Below are positions 30,101-38,162 of a DNA stretch of 64,000 nt, one piece after another. The translations under genes and the position numbers were made by a program. The DNA comes from Flavobacterium yafengii (lineage in GTDB: Bacteria > Bacteroidota > Bacteroidia > Flavobacteriales > Flavobacteriaceae): contig NZ_JASCRY010000001.1 in the NCBI RefSeq assembly GCF_030010375.1, positions 930,001 to 994,000 on the forward strand, in the 5' to 3' direction. Within the stretch, counting starts at the first letter, position 1, and each line of letters begins with the position of its first letter. The notes under the pieces were generated by a model. It was not told where the DNA came from and made no database searches. It worked only from the letters and a program-made list of their open reading frames with translations.

Positions 30101-30425
30101 TTTTGTACCTTTTTCAAATAAAATGCAAGTCGCACCAATCACAAGTTTTCTGAAATCTAATTTTGATTCAGATGCGAAAGAGGAAGTTTTTGCGGCAGGA
30201 AATTACTTTGGAGTTTCTCCTTATCACAGTAGATTTGATGGATTTTCAGGAGCATTAATCAAAAATGATAAAACCATATTTTTAGGCAATCAAACAGGAA
30301 TTGATTTAACTCAAAAAGCAGTTAGACATCTTGACATTGTCAATTTCAAAGGTAAAAAATACATGTTGGTTACTATCAACAATAAAAAGGCTGAATTATA
30401 TGAAATGCCTTCAGCTAAAAAATGA
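27165..30425 (+). CDS. Large FG-GAP/VCBS and ASPIC-UnbV repeat lipoprotein (CRTAC1-like), second copy
   Basis: This 1086-residue paralogue of the preceding protein has a start at the ATG 27165 (MNNFFRIGLASLLFIGC), which gives a lipoprotein signal with Cys17; the open frame upstream is not needed. The repeats (GDINNDGLVDIYF, FFDYDLDGDLDMYL, DIDNDGDLDVITNN) and the ASPIC/UnbV module (TTRGFQSSSEPMIHFGYG, DSLVVIWPDKTYQT) occur in the same order as in the first copy, so the two arose by duplication and have diverged well. Translation is coupled by the ATGAATAA overlap. The haloperoxidase-like gene follows 34 bases later. Function unknown beyond surface calcium-binding propellers. Confidence 0.87.
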   Translation: MNNFFRIGLASLLFIGCSKKEGQLFEKLSSEESNITFNNQLLESENISILDYLYYYNGGGVALGDINNDGLVDIYFTSNQGKNKLYLNKGKNKFEDISAKAGVESQSDWNAGTVMADVNGDGYLDIYVCAVVGINGFEGQNELFINNKDNTFTESAAEYGLDLDNYSSSAAFFDYDLDGDLDMYLLNHAVHSESSFGNADIRNKRSYECGDKLFRNDNGKFIDVSEQAGIFGGANGYGLGLAVSDFNLDGYPDIYVGNDFHEDDYYYLNNGDGTFTESLKQYFGHTSRFSMGVDVADVNHDGFPDILSLDMLPEDEKVLKSSLGDDNVQMLKMRTEKLGYHYQYSRNTLQLNQAGGHFTETALLSGVAATDWSWSTLFGDYDQDGEQDIFVSNGIPKRPNDLDYVKYYSNDQIKSKISTTKLLDKQALKRMPKGNVTNYVFQGAADLQFKNRSSDWIENDSIISNGSGYADIDNDGDLDVITNNTNAIASVYINKTDTKSNYLKLKLRFTGKNTFGIGAKVVSYSKGKKQFKELQTTRGFQSSSEPMIHFGYGKTTKIDSLVVIWPDKTYQTVKNVKTCQTLTIKANQSRKAFDYKKLHPAVLPIFKKVETGLGIDFMHQENDFIDILSQKLIPYQRTDRGAATAVGDLNGDGKDDIFFGASKDKKASIYIQNPNGFVKKGFAAIEKDSIFEDASVVIGDFNNDKTNDLYVASGGGENASNLQDRLYLNKNNQYLNTVLPKLGQNASVVKTFDYDNDGDLDIFVGNNSINNRFGSMPDCYLLNNNKGVFTIVQNKIFEKIGMVTDAVFTDFNKDGKIDLIVVGEWMKPTFFANKNGKFTDVTATVFPEKSNGLWQSVLSFDIDHDGDEDYLVGNWGMNSKFKASQDFPMKMYYDDFDTNGSFETIVAIEKKGQYYTTMGLDELAEQFSGMLKKKFNSYKSFAGKTLQEVFDPKMLEKGKLFEVHNLKSGYLRNDKGKFTFVPFSNKMQVAPITSFLKSNFDSDAKEEVFAAGNYFGVSPYHSRFDGFSGALIKNDKTIFLGNQTGIDLTQKAVRHLDIVNFKGKKYMLVTINNKKAELYEMPSAKK

Positions 30426-30459
30426 TTTAAAGACAAACAGAATAATTAAACCAAATAAC

Positions 30460-31815
30460 ATGAACTCTAAAATTTATCTTTTAGGACTTATAATACTTTT
30501 TTTTACTTCATGTAAAAAAGACACTCCAATTAAAGTGACAACAGATGATTTCTGTGCGGCAGTTGATACGGTAACAGGAATTATGGTCCATGATATTTTT
30601 TCGCCTCCAGTTGCGAGTAGGATTTATGTTTATCCAAATGTTGCCGCTTATGAGATTATGGCTCAAAACAACACTAAATATGAAAGTTTACAAGGGCAGT
30701 TGAAAGGATTAGATTCTATTCCTAAACTAGATCCGAAAAGTGGAGTTAATAAAAATTTAGCAGCGCTTATTGCACATATTGAAGTGAGTAAGCAATTGAT
30801 TTTTTCTGAGGAAGCTCTAGAAAAATACAGAGATAGTTTGTATGAAAAATGGGGTTCCGAAAATCAAAAAGAATTTGATGTGTCTAAAGAATACGCTTTA
30901 AAAGTGGTGGACAGAATCAAAATGTGGATGGGAAAAGACAATTATAAGCAAACTCGAACTTTTTCTAAATTTTCAGTTCATGCAGATCAAGCTGGAAGAT
31001 GGCAACCAACTCCGCCATCTTATATGGATGGTGTTGAACCGCATTGGGGCGAAATAAGGACTTTAGTTATGGACTCGGCATCTCAATTTAAACCCATTGC
31101 AGCTTATCCTTTTTCTACGGATAAAAATTCTGCTTTTTATAAAGATGCAAAAGAAACTTATGATGTAGGAAATTTGATTTCTGAAAAATTAGTTGAAGTG
31201 GAGAAAAATTCAAGCAAACCAATTCCTGAAGAATCGGCTATAGCTTCCTTTTGGGATTGTAATCCGTATGCTACCGTAATACAAGGTCATATGATGTTTG
31301 CAAAAAAGAAAAATACACCAGATGCACACTGGATTAACATTACTAAAATAGCTTTAAAAAAATCAAAATCAGATTTTGAGACTACGGTTTTTGCTTATAC
31401 TAAAACATCAATTGGAATTTTTGAGAGTTTTATCAGTTGCTGGGAGGAGAAGTACAGAAGTAATGTTGTGCGTCCTGAAACGTATATTAATCAAAATATA
31501 GATGAAAACTGGAGACCACAATTACAAACACCACCTTTTCCGGAATATGTAAGCGGACATTCTGTTGTTTCTTCGTGTTCAGCAATTATTCTAACCTCTA
31601 TTTTTGGGGATAATTTTAGTTATATTGATGATTCAGAAGTTTCTTTTGGGTTGCCTAAAAGACCTTTTAAATCATTTAAACAAGCTGCCGCAGAAGCTTC
31701 AATTAGTAGACTTTACGGAGGGATTCACTACAGAGCCGCAATTGAAAATGGTGTTGCACAAGGCAATAATATTGGAGGTTATATCAATAATAAATTAAAG
31801 ATGATTAAAAAATAA
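30460..31815 (+). CDS. Vanadium-dependent haloperoxidase/PAP2-superfamily lipoprotein
   Basis: The start at ATG 30460 gives a lipoprotein signal (IILFFTSC) and 451 residues; an upstream in-frame ATG at 30331 lies inside the preceding gene and is rejected. The PAP2/haloperoxidase active site is complete: Lys331-x6-Arg338-Pro, the SGH motif at 365-367 and Arg417-x5-His423 (SRLYGGIHY). These residues bind vanadate in haloperoxidases or phosphate in acid phosphatases of the same fold. The all-helical length and RPETY motif fit the haloperoxidase branch. It would act in the periplasm or on the surface. Its position behind the two ASPIC proteins, and the 1-base overlap with the next gene, suggest one functional unit. 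The substrate is unknown. Confidence 0.82.
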   Translation: MNSKIYLLGLIILFFTSCKKDTPIKVTTDDFCAAVDTVTGIMVHDIFSPPVASRIYVYPNVAAYEIMAQNNTKYESLQGQLKGLDSIPKLDPKSGVNKNLAALIAHIEVSKQLIFSEEALEKYRDSLYEKWGSENQKEFDVSKEYALKVVDRIKMWMGKDNYKQTRTFSKFSVHADQAGRWQPTPPSYMDGVEPHWGEIRTLVMDSASQFKPIAAYPFSTDKNSAFYKDAKETYDVGNLISEKLVEVEKNSSKPIPEESAIASFWDCNPYATVIQGHMMFAKKKNTPDAHWINITKIALKKSKSDFETTVFAYTKTSIGIFESFISCWEEKYRSNVVRPETYINQNIDENWRPQLQTPPFPEYVSGHSVVSSCSAIILTSIFGDNFSYIDDSEVSFGLPKRPFKSFKQAAAEASISRLYGGIHYRAAIENGVAQGNNIGGYINNKLKMIKK

Positions 31816-32732
31816 TGACTGTTAGAAAAAAAATTATAATTGGTTTTAGTGTTTTCTTTTCATTGTTTTTAATTTGGTATCTCTTTATAAAGGAAGCAGA
31901 TTATTCTATTTCGTTTAAAGTAAATGCAGCTACAGGGACTGTTTTTCAAGGAATTCAGGAATGGTCAAATGCTCAGGCTTTAAAGGAATCTGAAAAGTAT
32001 GTAGTTTTAGAAAAGAGAAATTTTGATTTCATCAAGCAAGAAATGAAAAAAGATAATGTCCAAATGGAATACACTTGGGACATTACCTATATAAATGATT
32101 CGGTGACAAAAATCAATGTTGGTATCAAGGATTTGAATCATAGCTTGTATAATAAACTAACGGCGCCATTTTTTAATACGAAGTTCAAACAGGAACAAAT
32201 CAGAAAAATAACTGATTTCAAGAAAGGATTGGGAGAGCATTTAAAAAATTTTAAAGTAAAAATTGAAGGTGAAGGCGTTTCAGAAGAGACATTTGTAGCG
32301 TACATTAATCTGAAAAGTATTTTACAGGAAAAAGGCCAAACTATGATTGCAAACGATGCTATCATTACTGGTTTTCTATTTGAAAATAAAATAAAAATAA
32401 AAGGGCGACCTTACTTAGAAATTATAAATTGGGATCTTGATAAAGAAACAATCGATTTTAATTATTGTTTTCCAGTTGATAAGCCCACAAATAGTGTTAT
32501 AAATAATGTTGTAAAATTTAAAACTTTACCAGTTGTCAAAGGATTAAAAGCTACTTATTATGGGAATTTCAGAACCTCAGACAGGGCCTGGTTTGCTTTG
32601 ATGGATTATGCAAAAAAACACAATCTTAAATTGGAAAATAAAGTTTTGGAACATTTCTTGTCCAATCCATTTAATGGAGGAGAAGAGTTGCAATGGGAAA
32701 CCAAAATAATCATTCCTTTTGCTCCAAAATAA
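31815..32732 (+). CDS. Membrane-anchored SRPBCC/GyrI-like two-domain protein of unknown function
   Basis: The protein of 305 residues has one N-terminal membrane helix (about residues 5-25) and two soluble parts. The first half (residues 30-145) looks like an SRPBCC/polyketide-cyclase-type fold by pattern (FKVNAATGTVFQGIQEWSNAQAL). The second half (residues 160-303) resembles the GyrI/AraC effector-binding fold (LEIINWDLDKETIDFNYCFPV, ATYYGNFRTSDRAWFALMDYAKKHNL). Both folds bind small hydrophobic ligands. No DNA-binding domain is present, so it is not a regulator. The start overlaps the haloperoxidase stop by one base (TAATG), which ties the two together. Domain calls are from memory of sequence patterns and are moderate. 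Confidence 0.6.
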   Translation: MTVRKKIIIGFSVFFSLFLIWYLFIKEADYSISFKVNAATGTVFQGIQEWSNAQALKESEKYVVLEKRNFDFIKQEMKKDNVQMEYTWDITYINDSVTKINVGIKDLNHSLYNKLTAPFFNTKFKQEQIRKITDFKKGLGEHLKNFKVKIEGEGVSEETFVAYINLKSILQEKGQTMIANDAIITGFLFENKIKIKGRPYLEIINWDLDKETIDFNYCFPVDKPTNSVINNVVKFKTLPVVKGLKATYYGNFRTSDRAWFALMDYAKKHNLKLENKVLEHFLSNPFNGGEELQWETKIIIPFAPK

Positions 32733-32761
32733 AGAGTAATTTTTTAGGTGATTTAAAATTA

Positions 32762-32798
32762 TCGAAAACGTTTTCGGGTCTTCCGAAAACGTTTTTGT
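32762..32798 (+). promoter_or_regulatory. Paired LacI operators upstream of the GPH transporter operon
   Basis: TCGAAAACGTTTTCGG (32762-32777) is followed by CCGAAAACGTTTTTG (32783-32797). The inner 13-base arms AAAACGTTTTCGG and CCGAAAACGTTTT are exact inverted repeats around GTCTT. CG steps at 32769 and 32790 are 21 bp apart. The sites lie 70 bases before the transporter ATG. Confidence 0.85.
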
Positions 32799-32867
32799 TT
32801 TTATTCTGTATTTAATTGGCGATATTAAAATTAATTTTAGAAAAAATTAACAAATTAACCAGTTAGA

Positions 32868-34163
32868 ATGAATTTAAAAGTAAAATTGAGTTTTTGGCAG
32901 ATAATCAATATGAATGTTGGTTTTTTTGGTATACAATACAGCTTTGGCTTGCAACAAAGTGCCGTAAATCCTATTTATGATTTTTTACATGCAAGTCCAG
33001 ATCAAATTCCGATACTAAATCTTGCAGGGCCTTTAACGGGTTTATTGATTCAACCCATAATTGGAGCGATGAGTGATAAAACTTGGCATCCAAGATGGGG
33101 AAGGCGTAAACCGTACTTTTTTATTGGAGCTATAATTTGTAGCATCGCTTTATTTCTATTTCCATTTAGTAGTTCACTATGGATGGCTGCAGGTTTGCTT
33201 TGGATTCTAGATGTTGGTAACAACACTGCTATGGAGCCGTATCGCGCTTTTATTGCGGATACGTTAGACGAAGAACAACAGCCCGTAGGTTTTCAGGCTC
33301 AAAGTTTTTTTACTGGTTTCGGACAGTTTCTGGCTTATATTTCTCTATTTCTATTTCCAATTGTTTTTGTTGGGTATACCGGATCGTTACCAACTTGGAT
33401 TTACGCCTCCTTCTTTTTAGGAGCGGTCCTTTCTGTAACTTCTATTTGGTGGAGTATGAGTAAAACAAAAGAAATCCCGCCAACACCAGAAGAAATAGCA
33501 ATTTTAAAAGCAGAACCATTAAATGTTTTTTCACCTTTTATAGATATCTACAAAGCAGTTTTAGGAATGCCAACGGTCATGTGGCAATTATTTCTGGTTT
33601 ATTTGTTTCAGTGGTATGCCATGATGTGTTATTGGCAAAACAATTCAAAAAGTATTGCTTTGTCAGTATGGAATGTAACTCCAATGAATGTAATGGGCTA
33701 CGAAAAAGCGGTAGAATGGAACGGATTAATCGGTGCTTTTGGATTTATAGTTACATTTTCAATTGCTTTTTATTTGGCAAAATTGGCTAAAAAACACGGT
33801 GCTAAAATGATTCATTTTGTGTGTCTGTTATTAGGAGCTGTTTCTTTTTTGTGGTTTCCAATAGTTCAAAATCAGTATGTGTTTTTTGCTGTGATTATTG
33901 GTTACGGAATTGCTTGGGCAAGTATGATGGGCATTCCGTATTTGATGGTTGTTGCTGTTGTTCCAAAAGAGCGTTATGGAGTCTATATGGGAATTATCAA
34001 TATGATGATTGTTATTCCAATGATTATCCAAAACCTATCCTTTGGTTACATTTTAAAGAATTTTTTAGATAACGATCCTCGTCAAGCTATTAGTTTTGCG
34101 GGTGTATTGTTAGTCATTGCTGCGATGTGCACATTATTAATAAAAATAAAAAAAACGAAATAA
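32868..34163 (+). CDS. MFS transporter of the GPH/SLC45 sucrose-transporter type
   Basis: The 431-residue protein with twelve membrane segments has the features of SLC45/GPH disaccharide transporters: QYSFGLQQSAVNPIYDFL in helix 1, GPLTGLLIQPIIGAMSD, then the RWGRRKPYFFIGA motif after helix 2-3. Proton-coupled import of sucrose or another disaccharide is the expected role. It is the first gene of the right-hand operon, with a kinase 1 base and a GH13_18 phosphorylase 1 kb downstream, which fits sucrose import followed by phosphorolysis inside the cell. Paired LacI operators precede it. Confidence 0.88.
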   Translation: MNLKVKLSFWQIINMNVGFFGIQYSFGLQQSAVNPIYDFLHASPDQIPILNLAGPLTGLLIQPIIGAMSDKTWHPRWGRRKPYFFIGAIICSIALFLFPFSSSLWMAAGLLWILDVGNNTAMEPYRAFIADTLDEEQQPVGFQAQSFFTGFGQFLAYISLFLFPIVFVGYTGSLPTWIYASFFLGAVLSVTSIWWSMSKTKEIPPTPEEIAILKAEPLNVFSPFIDIYKAVLGMPTVMWQLFLVYLFQWYAMMCYWQNNSKSIALSVWNVTPMNVMGYEKAVEWNGLIGAFGFIVTFSIAFYLAKLAKKHGAKMIHFVCLLLGAVSFLWFPIVQNQYVFFAVIIGYGIAWASMMGIPYLMVVAVVPKERYGVYMGIINMMIVIPMIIQNLSFGYILKNFLDNDPRQAISFAGVLLVIAAMCTLLIKIKKTK

Positions 34164-34164
34164 A

Positions 34165-35115
34165 GTGTATAATGCAATAAATAATAATGTGGATAAAATA
34201 GATATCCTTTGTGTTGGGGAAGTACTTGTAGATTTTATTGGTCATCAAGAAGATGTTCTTATTAATGATACTAGAGATTATCATAGGTATTTAGGAGGCT
34301 CACCTACTAACGTTGCTATGAATTCAACGCGATTAGGGTTAAATACTATAATGGTTGCAACTGTAGGGAACGATGGTTTTGGCTCCTATATTTCGGAACG
34401 ATTAGCGAGTGTTGGAGTGAATACCAACCACCTTAACGTCCTAGATAATAAATCAACTAGTGTAATTTTTGTTTCAAGGTCTCAGGGAACGCCAGATTTC
34501 ATACCGTATCGTTCAGCGGATTGTTGTATTTATGAGGAACAAATTTCAAGGGAAATACTATCCAATACTAAGATATTTCATACTACTTGTTTCGCATTGA
34601 GTAAAAATCCTGCACAAAAAACGATCTTAAAGAAAGCACAAGAAGCATACGATTTAGGATGTAAGCTAAGCATTGACGTCAACTATGCAAGAAAGCTATG
34701 GAAAAGTAAAAAGAAGGCTTTTAAAGTTATTAATGCCTACTGTAAGTTCAATCCATTAATAAAAATTAGTGAGGATGATATGCTGCGTCTTTTTGAGAAG
34801 GAGCTTCCGCATGAAGAGATATTTGAGTTTTTTCACCATCAAGGAGTAGATACTGTTTGCTTAACATTAGGGAGTAAAGGGGTGAAATTATCTCAAAAAG
34901 GAAAAGATATTATAGAAATGCCAGCAATAAAAATTGACAAAGTTATGGACTCCACTGGAGCAGGTGATGCTTTTTGGTCCGGATTTTTATTCGCTTACAT
35001 TAAGGAAAAATCAATTAATGAATGTTTGGACATCGCTTTAAAATTAGCGGCTTTAAAATTGCAAAATGTTGGACGATTGCCGGATAACATCAATATCCTT
35101 TCTAAACTTTTATAA
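34165..35115 (+). CDS. PfkB-family sugar kinase, probable second fructokinase
   Basis: The ribokinase-fold protein of 316 residues shows GGSPTNVAMNSTRLGL near residue 48 and the C-terminal motif DSTGAGDAFWSGFL with the catalytic Asp. No ATG precedes the conserved start; GTG at 34165 (one base after the transporter stop) or GTG at 34189 must be used. It is only distantly similar to the kinase at 12414, so the island has two independent kinases. Because it lies between a disaccharide carrier and a sucrose-phosphorylase-like enzyme, phosphorylation of the released fructose is the best guess. Other PfkB substrates, such as 2-keto-3-deoxygluconate or inositol derivatives, cannot be excluded. Confidence 0.8.
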   Translation: MYNAINNNVDKIDILCVGEVLVDFIGHQEDVLINDTRDYHRYLGGSPTNVAMNSTRLGLNTIMVATVGNDGFGSYISERLASVGVNTNHLNVLDNKSTSVIFVSRSQGTPDFIPYRSADCCIYEEQISREILSNTKIFHTTCFALSKNPAQKTILKKAQEAYDLGCKLSIDVNYARKLWKSKKKAFKVINAYCKFNPLIKISEDDMLRLFEKELPHEEIFEFFHHQGVDTVCLTLGSKGVKLSQKGKDIIEMPAIKIDKVMDSTGAGDAFWSGFLFAYIKEKSINECLDIALKLAALKLQNVGRLPDNINILSKLL

Positions 35116-35118
35116 AAT

Positions 35119-36858
35119 ATGATGCTACAAAATAATAAAAAAATCAGTAATGGTGTTATGCTTAATATTTATCCGGATAGTATTGGAGAAAAATTAACTG
35201 ACGCTGTAGGCATGCTTAAAAGGACTGAATTTAAAGATGTTTTTTCTTTATTGTATGTTTTGCCCACTTTTTTCAATAGCGATTTAGATAGAGGGTTTTC
35301 TATTATCGATTATGATATCAATAAGGATTTAGTTGACACAAAAGATTTGCTCGATTTAAAAGAGCTTAATATAAAATTAAAGTTTGATATCGTATTAAAT
35401 CATCTTTCTGTAGCTTCCCCTCAGTTTAAAGACATGCTACAATACGGTAATGAATCAAAATTTAAAGATTTTTTTATAAATTGGAATGAATTCTGGGAGG
35501 GAAACGGGGTAATGAATGAAGATGGAATTATAATTCCAGAACCAGAGTTTCTCAATAAATTGTTCATGAGAAAGTTAGGTTTGCCCATCTTGAAAGTACG
35601 TTTTCCGGATGGTACAGAACAGCCTTATTGGAATACTTTTTATCAACAAATAACCTACAATCCAATTGCTGTAGTTGATTTACAAAATCTAAAAGGTTTA
35701 ACGGAAGAGAAAAGTCAGTTTATTGTTGCCGTAATTAATGCCGCAATTAATGACAATCAAGATTTCAAGACCGTTGATTTTGAAGATTGTACTCCTTTGA
35801 AATCAGAAATTTTACAAATCCTAGAACAAAAGCGTTCCTATTTAGGACAAATGGATGTCAATGCTGCATCGCCTTTAGTATGGGATTTTTATGAGGAGAC
35901 TCTAAAGAAATTAAACGGTTATGGTTGTAATATCCTTCGCTTAGACGCTTTTGCCTATTTGCATAAACAAGTAGGGGAATCTAATTTTTTTAATAAACCG
36001 GGAACTTGGGAATATTTAGAGCGTATTAAGAAAATAGCAGAACAAAATAATTTGATGTTATTGCCAGAAATACACGCAGAATATGGTTTGCATTTACATG
36101 ATGAGGTAGCCAATGAAGGATATCATATCTATGACTTTTTCTTACCTGGTTTAACGATACATACCATCGAAAATAAAACCAGTAAAGCTTTATTAAGTTG
36201 GGCTAAGGAAATTATTGCTAAAGGATATAAAACAGTAAATATGCTTGGTTGCCATGACGGAATACCTGTTTTGGACTTGAAAGGCAAGGAGGTAAATGGT
36301 GTTTATAATGAAGGATTGTTAAAAGATGCTGACATAGAGGGTATCATGAATAAAATCATGGAACGGGGTGGTCGTGTAAAAAATCTTTACGATCCATCAG
36401 GGAATAAAATTTCTTATTATCAAATAAATGCTACATTTTTTAGTGCATTAGGTGAAAACGAACAAAAGTTACTTCTAGCAAGAGCCATTCAAATGTTTAT
36501 GCCTGGTATTCCACAGGTTTGGTATTTAGATATTTTTGCCGGTAAAAATAATTATGAAGCAGCAGATAATGGAGGTGGTGCAGGACATAAAGAAATTAAT
36601 CGCACCACATTGACAATGCCTGATATTGAGCGGGGGTTGAAAACAGGAGTTGTTAATAAACAGCTAGACATTATTCGGTTAAGGAATACTTCGAATGCGT
36701 TTTCAGGTCACGTAGAAATCAATGATACTGTAGATGTAATTATAGATATCAAATGGGTAAATGGTACTACAGTTTCGCACCTAAAGGCAAACCTTCAAAC
36801 CAATGGATTTACAATTGAGCATACTGAAAATGGTCTGAGAAGTACGATGAGTTTTTAA
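35119..36858 (+). CDS. GH13_18 glycosidase, sucrose-phosphorylase-like
   Basis: The cytoplasmic protein of 579 residues has no signal peptide. Motifs fit GH13 subfamily 18 (sucrose, sucrose-6-phosphate and glucosylglycerate phosphorylases): LKFDIVLNHLSVAS, nucleophile Asp276 in ILRLDAFAYLHKQVG, acid/base Glu317 in LLPEIHAEY, and Asp380 in GCHDGIPVLDLKG. It is about 80 residues longer than standard sucrose phosphorylases; the extra part is mainly an insertion around residues 182-243, before the nucleophile. The likely reaction is phosphorolysis of sucrose to glucose-1-phosphate and fructose, with the upstream kinase taking the fructose. The exact donor is not proven. The start is the first of two adjacent ATG codons, three bases after the kinase stop. 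Confidence 0.8.
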   Translation: MMLQNNKKISNGVMLNIYPDSIGEKLTDAVGMLKRTEFKDVFSLLYVLPTFFNSDLDRGFSIIDYDINKDLVDTKDLLDLKELNIKLKFDIVLNHLSVASPQFKDMLQYGNESKFKDFFINWNEFWEGNGVMNEDGIIIPEPEFLNKLFMRKLGLPILKVRFPDGTEQPYWNTFYQQITYNPIAVVDLQNLKGLTEEKSQFIVAVINAAINDNQDFKTVDFEDCTPLKSEILQILEQKRSYLGQMDVNAASPLVWDFYEETLKKLNGYGCNILRLDAFAYLHKQVGESNFFNKPGTWEYLERIKKIAEQNNLMLLPEIHAEYGLHLHDEVANEGYHIYDFFLPGLTIHTIENKTSKALLSWAKEIIAKGYKTVNMLGCHDGIPVLDLKGKEVNGVYNEGLLKDADIEGIMNKIMERGGRVKNLYDPSGNKISYYQINATFFSALGENEQKLLLARAIQMFMPGIPQVWYLDIFAGKNNYEAADNGGGAGHKEINRTTLTMPDIERGLKTGVVNKQLDIIRLRNTSNAFSGHVEINDTVDVIIDIKWVNGTTVSHLKANLQTNGFTIEHTENGLRSTMSF

Positions 36859-36947
36859 TTTTGATATCTTATCAAAATATGAAAATAAAGATTGTCATAC
36901 CTCGAGGGATTGAATACAATAATTATACAATTAATTAAGAAATAAAG

Positions 36948-38162
36948 ATGAAAAAAAGTACGGTTAAAATTGCCATGTATCTCAATTACTTTGTATTTGC
37001 GATTCTGCTGAACAGCGTTGGGATTGTGATACTAAAGGCACAAAAAAATTATGGTGTAGATGAATTGCAAGCCAGCGTTCTAGAGGCTTTCAAGGATTTA
37101 CCCATCGCCATAGTTTCGTTTTTAATCGCTTCTTTTTTGCCCAGGATAGGATATAAGAGAGCGATGCTTATTGGTTTGGCTTTGGTTTCAGTAGCTTGCG
37201 TTAGTATGTATTTTGGAAATTCTTTTGGAACTGCAAAATTACTTTTTGCTACCGTTGGTGTTTCGTTTGCGTTGATAAAAGTATCGGTGTATTCACTTAT
37301 TGGAACAATAACAGAAAATCAACAAGAACACAATAGTTTGATGAGTAGTATTGAAGGCGTGTTTATGATAGGAATTGCATTAGCGTATTTCCTGTTTCCA
37401 GCTTTTAATTCAGATGCAAATCCAGATGCTTGGTTGAACGTTTATTGGTTATTGGCTGGGATTTCATTAGTGTCATTTGGGTTTTTATTTTTTACCAAAT
37501 TCGAAAATCAAACCGAAATTCCGGGTGTTGATTTAGTAGATGATTTTAAAGAAATGTTCAAATTATTTGCGAAACTGTTAACCATAGTTTTTGTAATCAG
37601 TGCGTTCTTGTTTGTAATGATTGAGCAGGGAATCATGTCTTGGCTGCCTACTTTTAATAGTAAAGTGTTACATCTTCCAGAGAATATCAGTATCATGATG
37701 GCAAGTATTTTGGCTATTTCATTAGCTGTAGGACGACTTTTAGCGGGTGTAATTACTAAAAGAGTCAATTGGATTTGGGTACTCAGTTTTTGTATCGTAG
37801 CGGCTATGCTTATTGTAATTTTTGTACTTCCTAAAACAGTTGGATTGGAGGTCAAAGAAATCAATTCGCTTGGTGATATTCCTTTGATAGGATTTGCATT
37901 TCCATTAGTAGGACTTTTTATTGCACCTATTTATCCACTTTTAAATTCAGTGGTTTTAAGTGCTTTGCCTAAAAAACTGCACAGTTCAATGACCGGTTTA
38001 ATTGTGGTTTTTTCTGCACTTGGTGGAACTTTGGGCTCCAGAGTTATTGGTTATTTATTTAAAAACGAAGGGCCGGAAAATGCATTTTATTATACTTTAA
38101 TACCAATGTCGTTATTGCTTGTTTCTTTCTTTATTTTAAAAAAACTTACTGCTAAACAATGA
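36948..38162 (+). CDS. MFS transporter, FucP/GlcP-like sugar:proton symporter
   Basis: The 404-residue protein with twelve membrane segments has an N-terminal pattern (YFVFAILLNSVGIVILKAQKN) and GLVxIAP-like C-terminal region (PLVGLFIAPIYPLLNSVVLS) resembling the FucP/GlcP/NanT-type sugar carriers rather than the sugar porter family. Its stop overlaps the trehalase start by 4 bases (ATGA), which indicates coupled translation; it may therefore import trehalose, or glucose, for the same pathway. It is preceded by 89 bases with a short AT-rich dyad and no clear promoter, so it may be read from the GPH promoter. Confidence 0.75.
   Translation: MKKSTVKIAMYLNYFVFAILLNSVGIVILKAQKNYGVDELQASVLEAFKDLPIAIVSFLIASFLPRIGYKRAMLIGLALVSVACVSMYFGNSFGTAKLLFATVGVSFALIKVSVYSLIGTITENQQEHNSLMSSIEGVFMIGIALAYFLFPAFNSDANPDAWLNVYWLLAGISLVSFGFLFFTKFENQTEIPGVDLVDDFKEMFKLFAKLLTIVFVISAFLFVMIEQGIMSWLPTFNSKVLHLPENISIMMASILAISLAVGRLLAGVITKRVNWIWVLSFCIVAAMLIVIFVLPKTVGLEVKEINSLGDIPLIGFAFPLVGLFIAPIYPLLNSVVLSALPKKLHSSMTGLIVVFSALGGTLGSRVIGYLFKNEGPENAFYYTLIPMSLLLVSFFILKKLTAKQ

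Noticed and set aside
23855..30425. Repeated Asp/Asn-rich DNA motifs taken as a tandem or mobile repeat
   Set aside because: They are codon-level traces of FG-GAP/VCBS protein repeats in two paralogous genes.
30331..30459. Upstream start of the haloperoxidase-like gene inside the preceding gene
   Set aside because: It would place 43 residues in front of a typical lipoprotein signal.
36858..36878. ATTTTGATA-TCT-TATCAAAAT dyad as a terminator
   Set aside because: A perfect 9-bp stem, but it overlaps the stop codon, is AT-rich and has no T run after it, so termination is not supported.
36879..36938. 19-residue reading frame between the GH13_18 and MFS genes
   Set aside because: Too short, no recognisable sequence and no sign of conservation available; chance is the simpler explanation.
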